A DNA stretch of 64,000 nucleotides. Source: Flaccisagitta enflata (Eukaryota; Chaetognatha; Sagittoidea; Aphragmophora). Below the pieces are notes generated by a model. That model ran no database searches, was not told where the DNA came from, and worked only from the letters and a program-made list of their open reading frames with translations. Position 1 is the first letter of the stretch, and the number at the start of each line of letters is the position of its first letter. Of this stretch, positions 22,891-35,446 are shown in pieces. The position numbers and the translations under genes were made by a program. The stretch covers positions 50,716,001-50,780,000 of the forward strand of contig OZ231126.1 of the NCBI GenBank assembly GCA_965153355.1, in the 5' to 3' direction.

Positions 22891-25800
22891 AGGGAGTACG
22901 AGAATTGGATCTGACAGACTTTTTTCATGGGACTGCTTAGTGTGATGGATAAACATGTGAGTAGGCCTAAGATATGATAGAAAAAACTGAGTTGAGCTCA
23001 TTTGGTTGAAAAATACCCCCCGAACAGGCTTAAAAACTGAATTTCGACTATTTTTTTATTTTTTTTCTCGCATTTTTTGGTAATCCTGAGCCTCTAGTGC
23101 ATACAATTGTAATAAAACATTCATAAATAGATGGAGATAACCAATGCAAGACTTCTCTCAAGGCCCTGGAGATGAAAGACAGTCTGCTTGCATATCTTGC
23201 GCAGGATACCAAATGTCAAAATGAAGTAGCTAGGCTTTTGCGTTCCTTGTTGCCTACTCCTGTGGTTCAATATGGACAATTGAAATTCTAGTTGGCTGTC
23301 ATCTCATGGAACCTTTTTTGGGCATCATGATGGACCTTCCAAGGCCCAATCATTTACAACCATGATCATTCTTTCAAAATCTGTACAAACAGATGATGGA
23401 AATCATCCCAGGTTTAGAGTTCAGTTCAGTTGAGAGGCATACTCTCTTTGCTCTTTGCGATGGATTTAGTAGGGAGTACAAAAAGGAATGGATGGAATCA
23501 TTATAAACCATCTTCAGTAGTATGATGTCTCAAAGCTGGAGGTTACCATGAGGGCTTTAATGAAACAGCTTGCTGCAACATTGTCCAGGCAACGTCAAAT
23601 TCAGCATGGGTTTGAACCCAAATTTCAGAATACTCAGAAAAAAAGCTGCAGGAACCTTGGGTGAATCACACTTAAAGCCCCTCTTTGAAATTTTCACTGA
23701 GGAACAACTTAGATCAATTCCTGTGGATGATAAAGCAGGGTAAAATTACTTTGGGCACATGTCTGAACTGCTCAGAAGTAAAGGAGGTTCAGTGACAGAC
23801 TTGTGCTCAAGTCAAGTTCAGAGATAGCATTTGGAAAGGATGCTGCAGACATGTTGAAAGATAAAGAGCTGAAGTCAACGCAACAAGAAATCATCCAAAT
23901 TGAGGCAGACTGGTCAAGATCTCAAAAGGATATTATGAAGTCCAAATATCAGTGACAGATGCTGAGGCAGACATCTTGGCAAGAAAACAATCTAAATTCA
24001 AGCTTATTGCTCTTTGCAAGGAAAATGGGGATTAACACAAGTACCATGCACCATTTTCATCTCAGGCTGAAGTCAAGAAATGCTATGATAGGATCAAGAA
24101 AATGAGCAAGATCAACTTTCCATCCTTTGCAGGCAGGTCAAGTTGAAAAAAGTCATGTTCTCTGAGATGCCTAGTGACTTTGTTTATTTCAAGCAATACA
24201 ACATCACTGCCAAGCACATGTATGAGAATCTGCTTGCTTTACACACAGTTGATCAAGAAAATCAAGATGTTGTGACAGAGGATGTCTATATTGCCTCTGA
24301 ATCTGCAGGTATTCAGGCAGCAAACAAGTCAGCGAAGAGGTCAAGAGCCCCCACTGAGGTACCCCAAGGAGAGTTTATCTGGCCAGTAGAGGAAGAGAAA
24401 TTTGTCATCACATAACAAGAAAATGGCTGGAACCTTGGATCTGTGCAATCCTACAACCAGGAGGAAAACAGTATTTTAGTACAGGCACTCTCTACTTTTA
24501 AAACCAAGGCAAAAGATGATAAGGGGAAAACATACTATCTTCACAAATAAAATCTTTCCGCACATTTTAACGTATATCTCTGGTTATATTTGACCAAACC
24601 TAAAAAAATTGGTGACGAAATTAAAGCTCTTCAAATTTGCAAGCGATCACAAAACTGCATCTTTCTAACTCAACGCGTTCAAAAGTTATTCAACTTTGAA
24701 TGAAATATTTCAATTTCGTTCTTTCCAATCCACGCAATCTTCAAACAATATCACTTCATTCTTTTTTTAATTACTTCTAAATTAGTTTAGCTAGACTGAT
24801 GCCGTTTGCGTAGACTGCTTGCAAATTTGAAGGGCTTCGTTTATGTCACCTATTTTCTTATGATTCGTTGAGTCTCTTTTGAGCAGTAAGTCTAAACGTA
24901 GCAAAAGGAGGGATCAAATAAATGGCGAGAATGGTCTGGAATGCCTTTACTCCAGAGTACATAAAGAGGCTTTGAGAATTGCTTCCCCAACAAATAGCGG
25001 CCATGATACAGTTGAGGGATGCACACCTTAAGCATTGATTGATTTGCGATCAACAGGTAACCTTTAACTTGTCAACAAATGAACTTTTTCTCAAGGTGGA
25101 AAGATTTTTTTTGTGAAGATAGTATTTGCTTTTCTCAAATGAAGAAGTTGCAAATGACTTCAAAAGAAAACATCATTTTGAGATCAAGCCTTCAGTCATA
25201 GTGGCTAAAAATGTGAAGAAAAAAGATTTGGTCATTGCACTGCTGGATCGGGAGATCATAGAGGCGCTTTGGGGACAGCTGATGGGCTCAAATAAATCTG
25301 AATAAAGCTGATGAGATATCATACATCAGCCTGCAAACGTAAGGGACAAAGTCATGAAGTCATAGTTCAAAAGCAACTAAAACTTGAGCATGGAACTCAA
25401 AACTCGATGCTATGGAAACTTTTTGTGAGCAAGTTTCTTTTTATGGGGGGAAGGGGCAAATCTCTACAATAAAGACCTGAATGGCTTGAAACAATTGAAA
25501 ATGAGAAGATTTTTTATTAAGCCTTCCCTGTGCTCTACCTGCACCTTACAATCATTTCCTAACACTTACTTGTTAAACTAGTTTGCGACCTTTCCCGTGT
25601 TTTACCCCCACCAAACAATCATTTTCATGCGTTTACTTGTGAAATTTTATTGATGAAGCTCTTAATTCATTTAGGAACTAATTGAATATCAAATTTAGCT
25701 GATGTAGGAGTCAGTTTATTTATCAGTTAGAATGCCCAGTTCCAATTGATAATGAATTAATTGTATAAATGATCATTTTCTATCATTTTTTCAACGTTTT

Positions 25801-26103
25801 TTAAGATTTTTCATGAAGAAAAAGATTCAAGGCACAAGAAGTAAATTTTTCTACTTCAGTACTAGTAATCAGTGTGTATGCTAGTGTTTTTCCAGCTAGA
25901 TATATCATTTGATCCTCAATTTAAACAAAAAACATAGAAAAAACAAAAATTTACTATCTTTTTTTGTTTTTTGGCCTGTTCGGGGGGTTTTTCTTGAAAG
26001 AGGGCCCCAAAATTGATGGATTACCTCATATTTTGGGCCTACTGAACCAAAAATCAATCACACTGTCCAATCCGTTTCGATGAGTTATTCTCGTACTCCC
26101 TTA
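22891..26103. mobile_element. 3.2-kb DNA transposon with TIRs, decayed
   Basis: Left end AGGGAGTACGAGAAT and right end ATTCTCGTACTCCCTTA are inverted copies. The TIR similarity continues inward for at least 150 bp: AGTGTGAT, AGTAGGCC and CCCCCCGAACAGGC recur in order on both arms. The direct repeat ACTAAGATA flanks it (22882-22890 and 26104-26112); depending on where the terminus is set, the duplication is 7 to 9 bp. The interior contains decayed coding pieces and no intact transposase. A 7-9 bp duplication would fit hAT, P or Mutator-like groups; I cannot choose. Confidence 0.8.
23100..24415 (+). pseudogene. Decayed ORF inside the 3.2-kb transposon
   Basis: The longest intact piece is 24143-24415 (90 codons, starting MKKVMFSEMPSDFVYFKQYN and ending at a stop after EEEKFVIT). 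Shorter protein-like pieces precede it in other frames, such as FEIFTEEQLRSIPVDDKAG near 23690-23740. Multiple stops and frameshifts interrupt them. It is probably the remnant of the element's own gene. No family motif such as a DDE triad is recognisable. Confidence 0.4.
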
Positions 26104-26112
26104 ACTAAGATA

Positions 26113-27034
26113 CATGCGGATTGTACCACTAGTGAGATCTTGAGCTCTAGTTTTATAATCTCATGGATTTTAGGTTCAATTTCTAAGGCTAAGTGGCCCA
26201 ATTTGGCGGCCAAAATGACCTATATTTGACATTTTTACCACAACCACCATCAAGTTATGATCAAAATAAAAAATCTGGAACCTCTAAGTCATGGAAAAAG
26301 GCATATAGCGAGTTGTTTTCAACATTATAGACATAGTCTGTTTAAAAAAGTTGCAGGCTGGGGTGTTCAATTGATTAAATGCAAAAACCGTTGGCCCTAA
26401 TCACGATATCGAAAATGAGATTTTTCAAGTTTTATGACCGCACCCCCTGTAATCACGAAAGTATTCAATAGGAGCTTCAAAAGAGCATTCTCTTATATCT
26501 TTTTATCATTGCACAATGAGAGGACGCGGCCCAATCAGCAACCTGTTAGAAGATCATTTAAATGTTGCATGTTGGCTGTTTGTGCAGTTGGAGGAGTTCA
26601 TGAGAGATTGAAGCTTCAAATGTAACTTTTGGGATGGACCATTTCATGAGAAGAGAAGGCCGACCATGACGCACTAACCAACGACAAGACGGATCAACCA
26701 ACTGACAGACTGACCGAGCGGCTGATCGAGGGACCGATGAAAAAAAGGACATTTTTACTTAGCTTCTTATTCCCTCACTTTGGAACAAACCTGGAAATGG
26801 ATCTGCGTCGCAGTTGAAATCAGAACAAGCCAATGACCAGCCGAAGCCAAACAATATCATCAAAATAGGAACGCGTATGGAACCCATGGCGAAAAGCTCT
26901 TTACCAGTTTACGCAATTGTTGGCAAAAAAGATTCAAAAGTTGAACGTCAATTTTTTGGAAGGTTCCACTGCTAGTTTTTCTGCTTTTATACTCGAAAAA
27001 TTTAAGATACTTACAGACTTCGAAACAATGACTC
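26113..27034. other. No gene recognised; weak GTCY-type tract
   Basis: A stretch at about 26640-26755 (GACGCACTAACCAACGACAAG and onward) resembles a reversed, degraded (GTCY)n tract of the HINE-type family. Otherwise nothing is supported. Confidence 0.4.
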
Positions 27035-27035
27035 T

Positions 27036-27111
<76 letters not shown>
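27035..27111 (+). repeat. (GA)n microsatellite
   Basis: About 38 uninterrupted GA units. Confidence 0.95.
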
Positions 27112-27115
<4 letters not shown>

Positions 27116-27164
27116 CGTGCGAGACTTAAATAATTACTCTATTACATAACCACATAACTAAAAT

Positions 27165-27540
27165 GACTGTCATTGAATTTGATTGAAGATGACTTAAAAT
27201 GATTAAAAATGACCTAAAAAGACTTAAAATGACCTTAATTGACTTGAATTGGCCTAAAATGACTAAAATGACTTAGTGACTTAAATGACTTAAATTGACT
27301 TGAATTGACTTAAAATGACTTAAAATGACTTTAAAAGACTTAAATTGACCTAGAATGACTTAAATTCAACTCAACTGACCTAAATAGACTTAAATTGACC
27401 TAAAATCACTAAAATGATGAAAACTATTAAAATAACTTAAATAACTTAAATTGACTTAAACTGACTTTAAGTGACCTAAAATGACTTAAAATGATCTAAT
27501 TGGACTTTAAATGACCTAATTGACTTAAAATGAGTTAGTA
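27165..27540 (+). repeat. 10-bp minisatellite (ATGACTTAAA type)
   Basis: About 35 imperfect 10-bp units such as ATGACTTAAA, ATGACCTAAA and TTGACTTAAA. Confidence 0.9.
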
Positions 27541-27571
27541 GGAATAAAACGAATAAAAAAAAAGTAAAGTG

Positions 27572-27626
27572 TGACCGACCGACCGACCAACCGACTGAGC
27601 GACCGACCGACCGACCGACCGACCGC
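27572..27626 (+). repeat. (GACC)n tract
   Basis: GACCGACCGACCAACCGACT followed by further GACC units; reverse complement of the GTCY core. Confidence 0.9.
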
Positions 27627-28232
27627 GGACTGTAGATTCAGCCTACTATACAAAGCTAAAAAAGGCGCAATGGTTGATTGCGCCATTGAAAATCAAAAAA
27701 GCTAACTAAAATTTTAGACCATTTTGAAGCCCTTGAAAAACCCTTTCATATGGCGCCAATCTGGTGTCTCTATCTTTTTTCGTTTGGAAATGGCATTAGT
27801 TAGAGTAAAAATGTTGCCAAATTTGTTTTTGCAATTCCTTTGAAAAAGATGCAATTCAGCAACATACAGATCTGGGATTGATCTAGAATGAAAGATAATT
27901 TGAAAATCTTCAAAATCACTTTCTCTGTAAAATTGTTTTGCTACTTTTTAAGTCAGTTTTATCAGCAAATAAAAAGGTGCGTCTTTTTTTTTAATTCGCG
28001 TAGTATTTGAGACAAACAGACAGACAGACTGACAGACAGACAGACCGTCAGACAACCAGACAGAAGAGACCATACGAGAAGAGAGTGAACGAGAGGGTGA
28101 CACTGAACAGTAATTGATAGTCATTAAAAGTCATTTTGGAAGAGGCTAACAATGCTGTTCAATTTTCATACACGCGTGGACCCGCAGATTCTGTACAGCC
28201 CTTACTTTAGGATCGGATCAGTAATTAGCAGT

Positions 28233-28576
28233 GCCGTATTTTCTCCATTTAGCGCCCCTCTCCAAAAACCGCCCCCTCTTTTTTTCTTGGTATTACACTT
28301 TTCAGAAGAGATTTAGACAGAAATATTTAATAAGATGATGAAATGATAAAACACCAAGGGCCATTTTCAAAGACTCTCAGACAGATATGCAATGAATATC
28401 TCCATTTTGAGTCCAATTTAGCATTTTGGTTGCCTTTCATGAAAAAGATAGACTGAAGGACACTTCATCTACAATATAAAGGAGGTGCTAATTGGCGGGT
28501 TAAAAAGTAAAGTCATATTTCAATTTCAGAATTCAATTTCAGAATTCAATTTCAGAACTTCAGAGAAAATACGGTA
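28233..28576. mobile_element. MITE with CCGTATTTTCTC inverted termini
   Basis: CCGTATTTTCTC at 28234-28245 is inverted as GAGAAAATACGG at 28563-28574. A short tandem repeat of AATTTCAGAATTC lies at 28519-28560. It is about 340 bp and non-coding. The exact termini and duplication are unclear. Confidence 0.55.
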
Positions 28577-28579
28577 ATC

Positions 28580-29985
28580 AGAATGTCCTTGTAGTTTATG
28601 ACTCATCTCTTCTGCCTACCAACGAATGAGAACTACTCGCCGCAAATGCAAAAGATAAATCTGACTGTGTAATCGTTCTTCGTCCTTAATATTGTGGAGG
28701 ATCTCATGATATTGATAACAGAGATGTTGACATAGAACGAAATGAGTGATTATTGATAACAGTCACGGGACAAAATCGACTTGTCACACAGCCGAAAAAT
28801 GAAATAATCTTCATTTCTAAAATAAAGATTCATCAAAATAAAGTTCTACTTCCCTTGAATAAAGTTTTTTTTAAAGATATCATCATCGATTTAAAGATTA
28901 ACTTTTTCCCAAAAACGCATGCTTTGCATTCCGGACTCGATTCCATTGGTATTCTGTAAAATTCTGACTCCCACGCATCGAAATTTCGTGTTGATCCTTT
29001 GGGGCACTCTGCAAAACTTAATGTCTCCTTTCGACTTGTATCCTGCTCCAGACAAGTCCTCGCAAAGAATAGCCCAAGCAGCTTTGGCATCACATGGCTG
29101 ATCATTTGTGGCTACAAACTGCCATTTTGTAGGAGCACAGGCCGTGCTACTGGTTCGTGGACGGAAAGATACTTCTGCGGGAACAAACGCCTTTTCCGAT
29201 GGGAAATCGTACCTTCAAATGACATTGTACAGGAATAGTTGATAGCTTCTTTTCTTTACTGTCATCATCGTAAATTGTTATCACATTGCGATCATTTAAT
29301 TTGTCATTTAAGCCAAGGGACATGATACTTTCAAAGGGACATTGCTTTAGATTTCCGAATATATTCTTTGCTCTCACCATATCAAATGAGGAAAAGGTGT
29401 TCTGACGTCATTGGGGAAAATGCCACTGGCCCAAGCTTCCTTGATGTCTTGTTTGAATGCAGATTCTGGTTTGGACCATGCTGTATGTGTTAAAGATGAT
29501 GCGAGGTTTAGGTTTGTGGAAATCACATAAGCCAAATCCAGAACTTGCAATTTAACTTAGCTTCAAAACAAAATCGTCTCAGCCATCCCACGGTAAAATG
29601 GTGCAAAAACAAAAAAGGGAAAAAAACACACGATCCCTACTCTAGACCCAACTTCGTTAGTACGTCCATGGTTGGTCGGGTGGTAGATTACTCATTTTTC
29701 GCTGATAGACGCGGTTAAAAGGTGAGTTACTCACGTCCAGCTCTCCAACTGGTGGATGCACCAGCTTTTCCGTGAGAAATTTCCACCTCCTTGATAACTC
29801 GAACTGCAAAAAATAAATGATGAAAAATAACCAAGTGCCTTGATGCTGTTATGAAAGCGAAAAGTCAAGTCACGTCAATACAAGTCAAGTCAAGCTAAAG
29901 AAATTGGGGGCCCGCATAGCATAGGTAGCAGGGTAGCGTGTGGATAGCATAGGTAGATGGGTTGGAAGGTTGTTAGAGGAGTTTC
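28580..29985. other. No confirmed gene; weak coding-like frames on the minus strand
   Basis: Minus-strand frames at 29147-29380 (77 codons) and 28833-29105 (90 codons) have protein-like composition and lie in different frames. No motif, splice pair or start context supports them. They may be a decayed gene. A CAAGTCAAGTC short repeat lies at 29865-29895. Confidence 0.35.
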
Positions 29986-30085
29986 TCCATTTGTATGTAC
30001 AGTTACGTCCCGCAATAACGGATCACAAGGGACTAACATATTCTGTTTATTATTGATGGATTGTTAATATAATATTGCAAATATA

Positions 30086-30561
30086 CAGTTAAATCCCACT
30101 CAAACAGATTTCAAGGGACTGACAAACTATATCTGTTATAAACAGGCCTGTATATTCTTGAGTTCCCCCCCCCCCGGTGGGGGGGGGGAAAATCAAAGGG
30201 TCTGGAGATGGGGAAGGAAATCAAGGGGGGAAAAAAGAGAAAAAAAGGAAATTTGGGGAAAATATAACTTTTTACAGTACCAAATCATAAAACTCAATTA
30301 GTAAAACACAATTTAACACTATTTAAACTTTAACTACATAGTTTTATTGCTATATGGGGAAGAAAATCATGGATATAGAAATGCGACGCGACGCGTTGCG
30401 GGGAAGAAAATCAAAGGCAGAGGGGGGAAAAAAATCAAAAGCGACTCAAGAATATACACCCCTGGTTATAAATGGAATTCTGTTAAAGCCAATACAAGAA
30501 AAAAAATCAGGTATAGGTGGAATTCCGTCAGTACCGGGTCCGTTAGAGCGGGGTTCAACTG
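30086..30561. mobile_element. Pogo/Tigger-like MITE interrupted by a hAT MITE
   Basis: Left end CAGTTAAATCCCACTCAAAC preceded by TA; right end GAGCGGGGTTCAACTG followed by TA. Removing the inserted hAT MITE and one copy of its 8-bp duplication leaves 146 bp, close to the intact 148-bp copy at 15242-15389. A third related terminus, CAGTTACGTCCCGCAATAAC after TA, begins at 30000. Confidence 0.8.
30143..30464. mobile_element. hAT-type MITE, copy A (322 bp)
   Basis: TIRs: CAGGCCTGTATATTCTTGAG on the left and CTCAAGAATATACACCCCTG on the right. GTTATAAA is duplicated exactly on both sides (30135-30142 and 30465-30472), the 8 bp expected of hAT elements. Just inside the left TIR is a C run followed by GGTG and a G run, an almost perfect palindrome. 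GAAAATCAAAGG-like motifs recur about five times. No ORF. Confidence 0.85.
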
Positions 30562-30941
30562 TACTATTAAAAAGAGATGACTTTCAATGACAGAAAATTA
30601 AAAACGTCTTCTATCTTCTTTCAAATAAGAAATGGCTGTCCTTTATATCTAAGAAGAGATCCCTTTATCATCTTACTTGGAAATGGATCCATATTGCAGC
30701 TTCCATCAGAACAGCCAAGCGCCCAATACCAACAAGACGCAAAAACCATGAAAAATGCACATTTGAAATCCATCACTTATTCAAGTCTTTTTTTTTTTCC
30801 TTTTTTTGGCTAGAATTTTCAAAAACACCTTCGATTTGGTGGTATGTATTTACCTTCGGCTAAGGTACAGTGCCGAGCTTTTACACTGCCCGAAACGGTA
30901 CCGACTGATCTAGAATGTGAGGAAGAAAAAGTAAAGAGAGA

Positions 30942-31057
<116 letters not shown>

Positions 31058-31079
31058 AACAGAGAGACACACACACACT

Positions 31080-31880
31080 TCACATTAAAATGTCTTACAC
31101 ATACACAGACAGAGAGACAGAGAGACAGTCAAAGATAAGGAGAGAGAAAGAGAGATCGACAGGGATTGAATGAATGAATACAGTCTCTCTTAATCTTATT
31201 TCATCTTGATTGAATCTCCGGTTTGTCCACGAGGCATAGGATGCCCGTCATGTGCGACAACATGCAATAGTCGTGGATGATTGGGCAGGAACATCATTTT
31301 CAACAAGTGACGCGGGGTCACAATGACGTTGCAGACGGTTGAGCAGGGGCGTCCAACCCCCATCCACACCCCAACCCCCACCTCCCACACACACAAACAT
31401 GCACAAAAAGTTTCTAAAACGCTCGTTTTTCAACTCTATGACTCGATCGCTCGGGCACTTTCTTATCTTATCAAAATTGAGTTTTTATGTCCATACATTG
31501 CTCATTTCCCACTTGCCCCTTGGGCACACAAAATTTTGCAGGCCCGGCAGATTTTCATTTCCTCTCCTTAACCTTATGCTGAAGACAAAGACAAAAATAT
31601 GAGGTCACATTTGAGCACACAAATAAGTTTTTTTTCTTATGGCTTTTAAAATGATCAATAGACCAATGCTTTTTCAAGTTTCATTCCCACGCTTATAAAC
31701 AAGGTCATTAGACCAAAATTGCGTGCGTCGGCTCGTTCAAAAAAAGTCAGGCAGACAGACAGACAAACGTTTTTTTTCTCAAAAAGACATTTGAAACAGC
31801 TATTTACTACTCCAAGCTTCTTCTCCAAGTACAGTAGAGACGTTTAAAACGCAATAATTAGCCTTTAAAACGACTTTGTG
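31080..31880. other. No gene recognised
   Basis: Holds a CCCCCATCCACACCCC stretch near 31355-31390, resembling 10590-10640, and a short GACAGACAGACAAAC tract at 31752. Confidence 0.45.
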
Positions 31881-31956
31881 ATGGACGGACCGACGGACGG
31901 ACCAACGGACGGACGGAAAAGTGGCTTATAGGGTCGAGTAGCACGCGACTAAAAAT
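31881..31956 (-). mobile_element. HINE-type terminus, reversed
   Basis: (GGAC)n tract, GTGGCTTATAGGGTCGAG, then a hairpin ending GTAGCACGCGACTAAAAA. Only this end of the element is recognisable. Confidence 0.65.
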
Positions 31957-33445
31957 GGAGATTCCGCAACTGTAGGTAGGTGTGTCTACCCGTCCGGCCG
32001 TCCGAAACGCCAGAATTTGGATGACGCGTAGTTAGCTGGAGTAATGAATTCTGAGCATTATTGCCCCTGTCATGTGTGTCCTATGCGGGTGATGACTAAG
32101 TTAGAGACCATAACGCTGACACACTATGGGGCTTTTGATTTAAAAACGATCACCGTTTTCCTTTTCCCAAAGTTCCATCGAAACCGTCTTTTTCTCGCGA
32201 TCAAAATATAAAGCAATGTCTGCACTCTCGTTCGTCAAGAAACAAATTGATTAACCAAAAATGACCCTTTTACGGTTTCATTGAATTTGATATGAATAAC
32301 CCGGCCCGGACACTTTTCCGTGAAGCTTTAAAGAGGATAGCAGCAATAAAAGTAATTGGAACGCCCACATTAACAAGGTAAAGGATGATAAGTTGAAAAC
32401 ATGATTACAACGTCTTGCAAATTGGGGGCAAAACAGGGTTTTTGAAAGAAACGGAAGATGACAGAAATTTGAAAAAAGAAAAACGGTTAAAGCATTAAAA
32501 TGAGTAACACCATGCTTTCCTAGCGTTATGTTCTCAGGGATTAATATTTTTCATATTGACACACCCGACTGCCCCTGCCAAGCCAAATTACAGCCCCACA
32601 TGCTGAAATACTGCCCCTACCCACATGCATTACGCTCTTGTACGCCTGCAAGCGACTTCTTACTTGCCGTGTATCCGGCCTGGTTGAATTGAAACCTATG
32701 TCTCTTTATGGTATTTCAAGTCATTCTAACTGTAAGGTGTGCAAAACACACTGTGTATGTGTTAAGAGTTCTCGCTTCTCGCATATCTATAAGAGGGTCT
32801 GTCCATTCTTTGGTCTGTTTGTCCTTCCGACTGTACGCCTGTTCAAAGACCGCTTTTTCCGGCACTTAACAACCGCGAGGATGTCACACATCAAATGAGG
32901 GTATTCTGTCAGTATGTCGCACCGTCGGTCCATTGACTTGTCTTTCTGTCTGTCCATGTGTCGGCTGTTTTTAACCATGGCGAGATCCGATCAATTGAAA
33001 ATGAATGATATGTGCATTTTGAAAAGCTCCTTCAGTTTCTATCTGTCTACCCCCCTTCCCCCCCCCCATTACACACATTCAGTGCAGTGACACAGTCTGG
33101 ACAGCGGATGCATCGTTGCCCGATCGGGCTTGTTTGTAGTACCGACCCTTACCTTCCCAACCATTCCCGACTGTTATGTTGCCCAGAGTTTGATAAAATG
33201 ACCAAGGAAAACAACCTTTCACAAAATTAGACACAAAAGCGGGCAGTTCGTGAAAGTCAATCTTTGTGTGATCGGCGTGTGTTGCTTATAAGGAACTTCT
33301 AGGTTCTTTATAGAATAGAACCATAATGGCTCTACCGGATACCGCCTATATCGAATGAAAGATTTTGGCCCCTCAAAATTCGCTAAAATGAGGATCATTT
33401 TGATTGGGATCCCGGGACATGGTCTTGATTCGAGTGAGGAATGAA
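31957..33445. other. No gene recognised; degraded repeat fragments
   Basis: CTTGCCGTGTATCCGGCCTG at about 32663-32683 is a HINE-type end block. ACCGTTTTCCTTTTCCCAAA near 32151 and GAAGATGACAG...AAAACGG near 32453-32490 form a loose inverted pair like the TIRs of the element at 42430-42939. Frames are short. Confidence 0.4.
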
Positions 33446-33662
33446 GATTAAGAGGAAGAAGAAGAAGAAGAAAGAAAAGAAGAAAGAAAAGAAGAAAGAG
33501 TTGAAGAAGAGGAAGAAGAAGAAAAAGAAGAAGAAGTAGAGGAAGAAGAAGAAGAAGAAGTAGAGGAAGAAGAAGAAGAAAAAGAAAAAGAAAAAGAAAA
33601 AGAAAAAGAAAAAGAGAAGAAGAAGAAGGAGGAAAAAAAGAGGAGGAAGAAGAAGAGGAAGA
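33446..33662 (+). repeat. (GAA)n-type purine-rich repeat
   Basis: Imperfect GAA, GAG and AAAGA mixture over about 215 bp, entirely purine on this strand apart from a few T. Confidence 0.9.
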
Positions 33663-33665
33663 CCA

Positions 33666-34225
<560 letters not shown>

Positions 34226-34345
34226 TTAAACTCGAACGTTATCGACGGACAAACGAACTGTTGGACCGTTGGACTAATAGACCATCGGACCAACGTACCA
34301 AAAAAGCTTTGTACGGACAGAGCCTCATGTAGAGTCGCGGGCCGG
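34226..34345 (-). mobile_element. HINE-type fragment, reversed
   Basis: A degenerate GGAC/GGACCAAC tract is followed by CAGAGCCTCATGTAGAGTCGC, the reversed start of the family. Confidence 0.5.
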
Positions 34346-34940
34346 GTTCGCCATTACCAACGCCCAAAAGGCCTAAGGCCAAATATTATGAAAGGACAGA
34401 CCGACGGTTGGACAGAGGGACTTAGTGTCGCGAGACCCAGTAGTAATAAATCTCGCACCGCAGAATAATTCAAGTGGCAGAATTTAGGATCTTACGTTCT
34501 AGAAAGCCCGAAAGTTAAAAAGTTCCCCCCTGCAATTCGGGCTTTTTTTCCTGATTCATTCAAAATGAAAATAGAAATACACATCCTGGCCTCGATTGTG
34601 TATGCTAGATCTATTGATCCTTGATATTTTTATCGAGCTTGAGTATGAATAAGAGATGCCTCTCCTTTCGTCACTAGGGCCCTTTGTTAACAGTTGGATG
34701 TAATCAATGTTATAATTTATAAAATAGTAATATCTAATGATGTCTACAATAAGCAATTCTAGAAACTATCTACAGTAAGCAACGATGAAAAAAATTATTC
34801 GCATCATGATTTTGATCATTTGACAAATGAAAGGCATTTTGACAATTCCATTCCAGCTTTTTTTCAGAATCAAGAAAGTGCGAGTCGCACCATCGATTTT
34901 CTTTACGAAGCGTCACCATAACAACAATATCTCGATGTTC
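34346..34940. other. No gene recognised
   Basis: A hairpin AAAGCCCGAA ... TTCGGGCTTTTTTT at 34503-34550 is the only visible structure. Confidence 0.45.
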
Positions 34941-35094
34941 TTTTTAGGTGAAACAAAGCACCTCTATAACTGAGTATAAGTATAACTTGCTGTATCCGTC
35001 GGTCGGTCGGTCGGTCGCTCAGTCAGTCGGTAACTTATTCGTTTGACGATCAACACGTCGCATGTTGACATACTTGGCTTTGTTTCTTTTTCAA
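34941..35094 (+). mobile_element. HINE-type copy (GGTG/CACC hairpin subtype)
   Basis: TTTTTAGGTGAAACAAAGCA then CCTCTATAAC, a (GTCG)n tract at 34997-35030, and an end block ACATACTTGGCTTTGTTTC. The hairpin stem is AGGTG/CACCT rather than AGTCGCG/CGCGACT. Confidence 0.6.
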
Positions 35095-35446
35095 TTGAAG
35101 GGTTTCATGGGGGAACAATCCCCCTCAGTCCAGAAGGGACAGCGAGGAGAATAAAAAGTTGTGTGAGGCAGCGTGAGGAATGACAGATATGACGGAAATT
35201 CATCTCTCGCGTTTTGGGTCAATTCCTGTCGCGTGGCGCGTTTCCTGAGAGAACCAACCTTTTGAAGATATTTGGACCCGGCACAAAGTGACGAGGCGTT
35301 GGGGACGCCACAATTGCTAACGATAACGACATTCTAACCCCCCCCCCCCAACAAGGTCACCCTCAACCTCAAAACCCTCTTTGAGTTAAAAGGACATCTA
35401 CACCCAAATCTCGTTATGTCACCCTTCTTCTGCCTGTGATTTTTTT
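35095..35446. other. No gene recognised
   Basis: Contains a C homopolymer near 35339 and no supported frame. Confidence 0.45.

Larger units (their letters stand above)
27112..27650 (-). mobile_element. Probable HINE-type element with a 10-bp minisatellite
   Basis: GTCGCGTGCGAGAC lies at the left, a 10-bp minisatellite fills 27165-27540, and a (GACC)n tract fills 27572-27626. The combination matches the 14135-14574 copy. The reversed orientation is inferred from GACC on the + strand. Termini are indistinct. Confidence 0.5.

Noticed and set aside
28833-29380. A minus-strand two-exon gene
   Set aside because: No matching splice pair, motif or phase-consistent join could be found between the two frames.
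34503-34551. Hairpin followed by a T run resembling a bacterial terminator
   Set aside because: The context is clearly eukaryotic; a GC hairpin before T is coincidental here.
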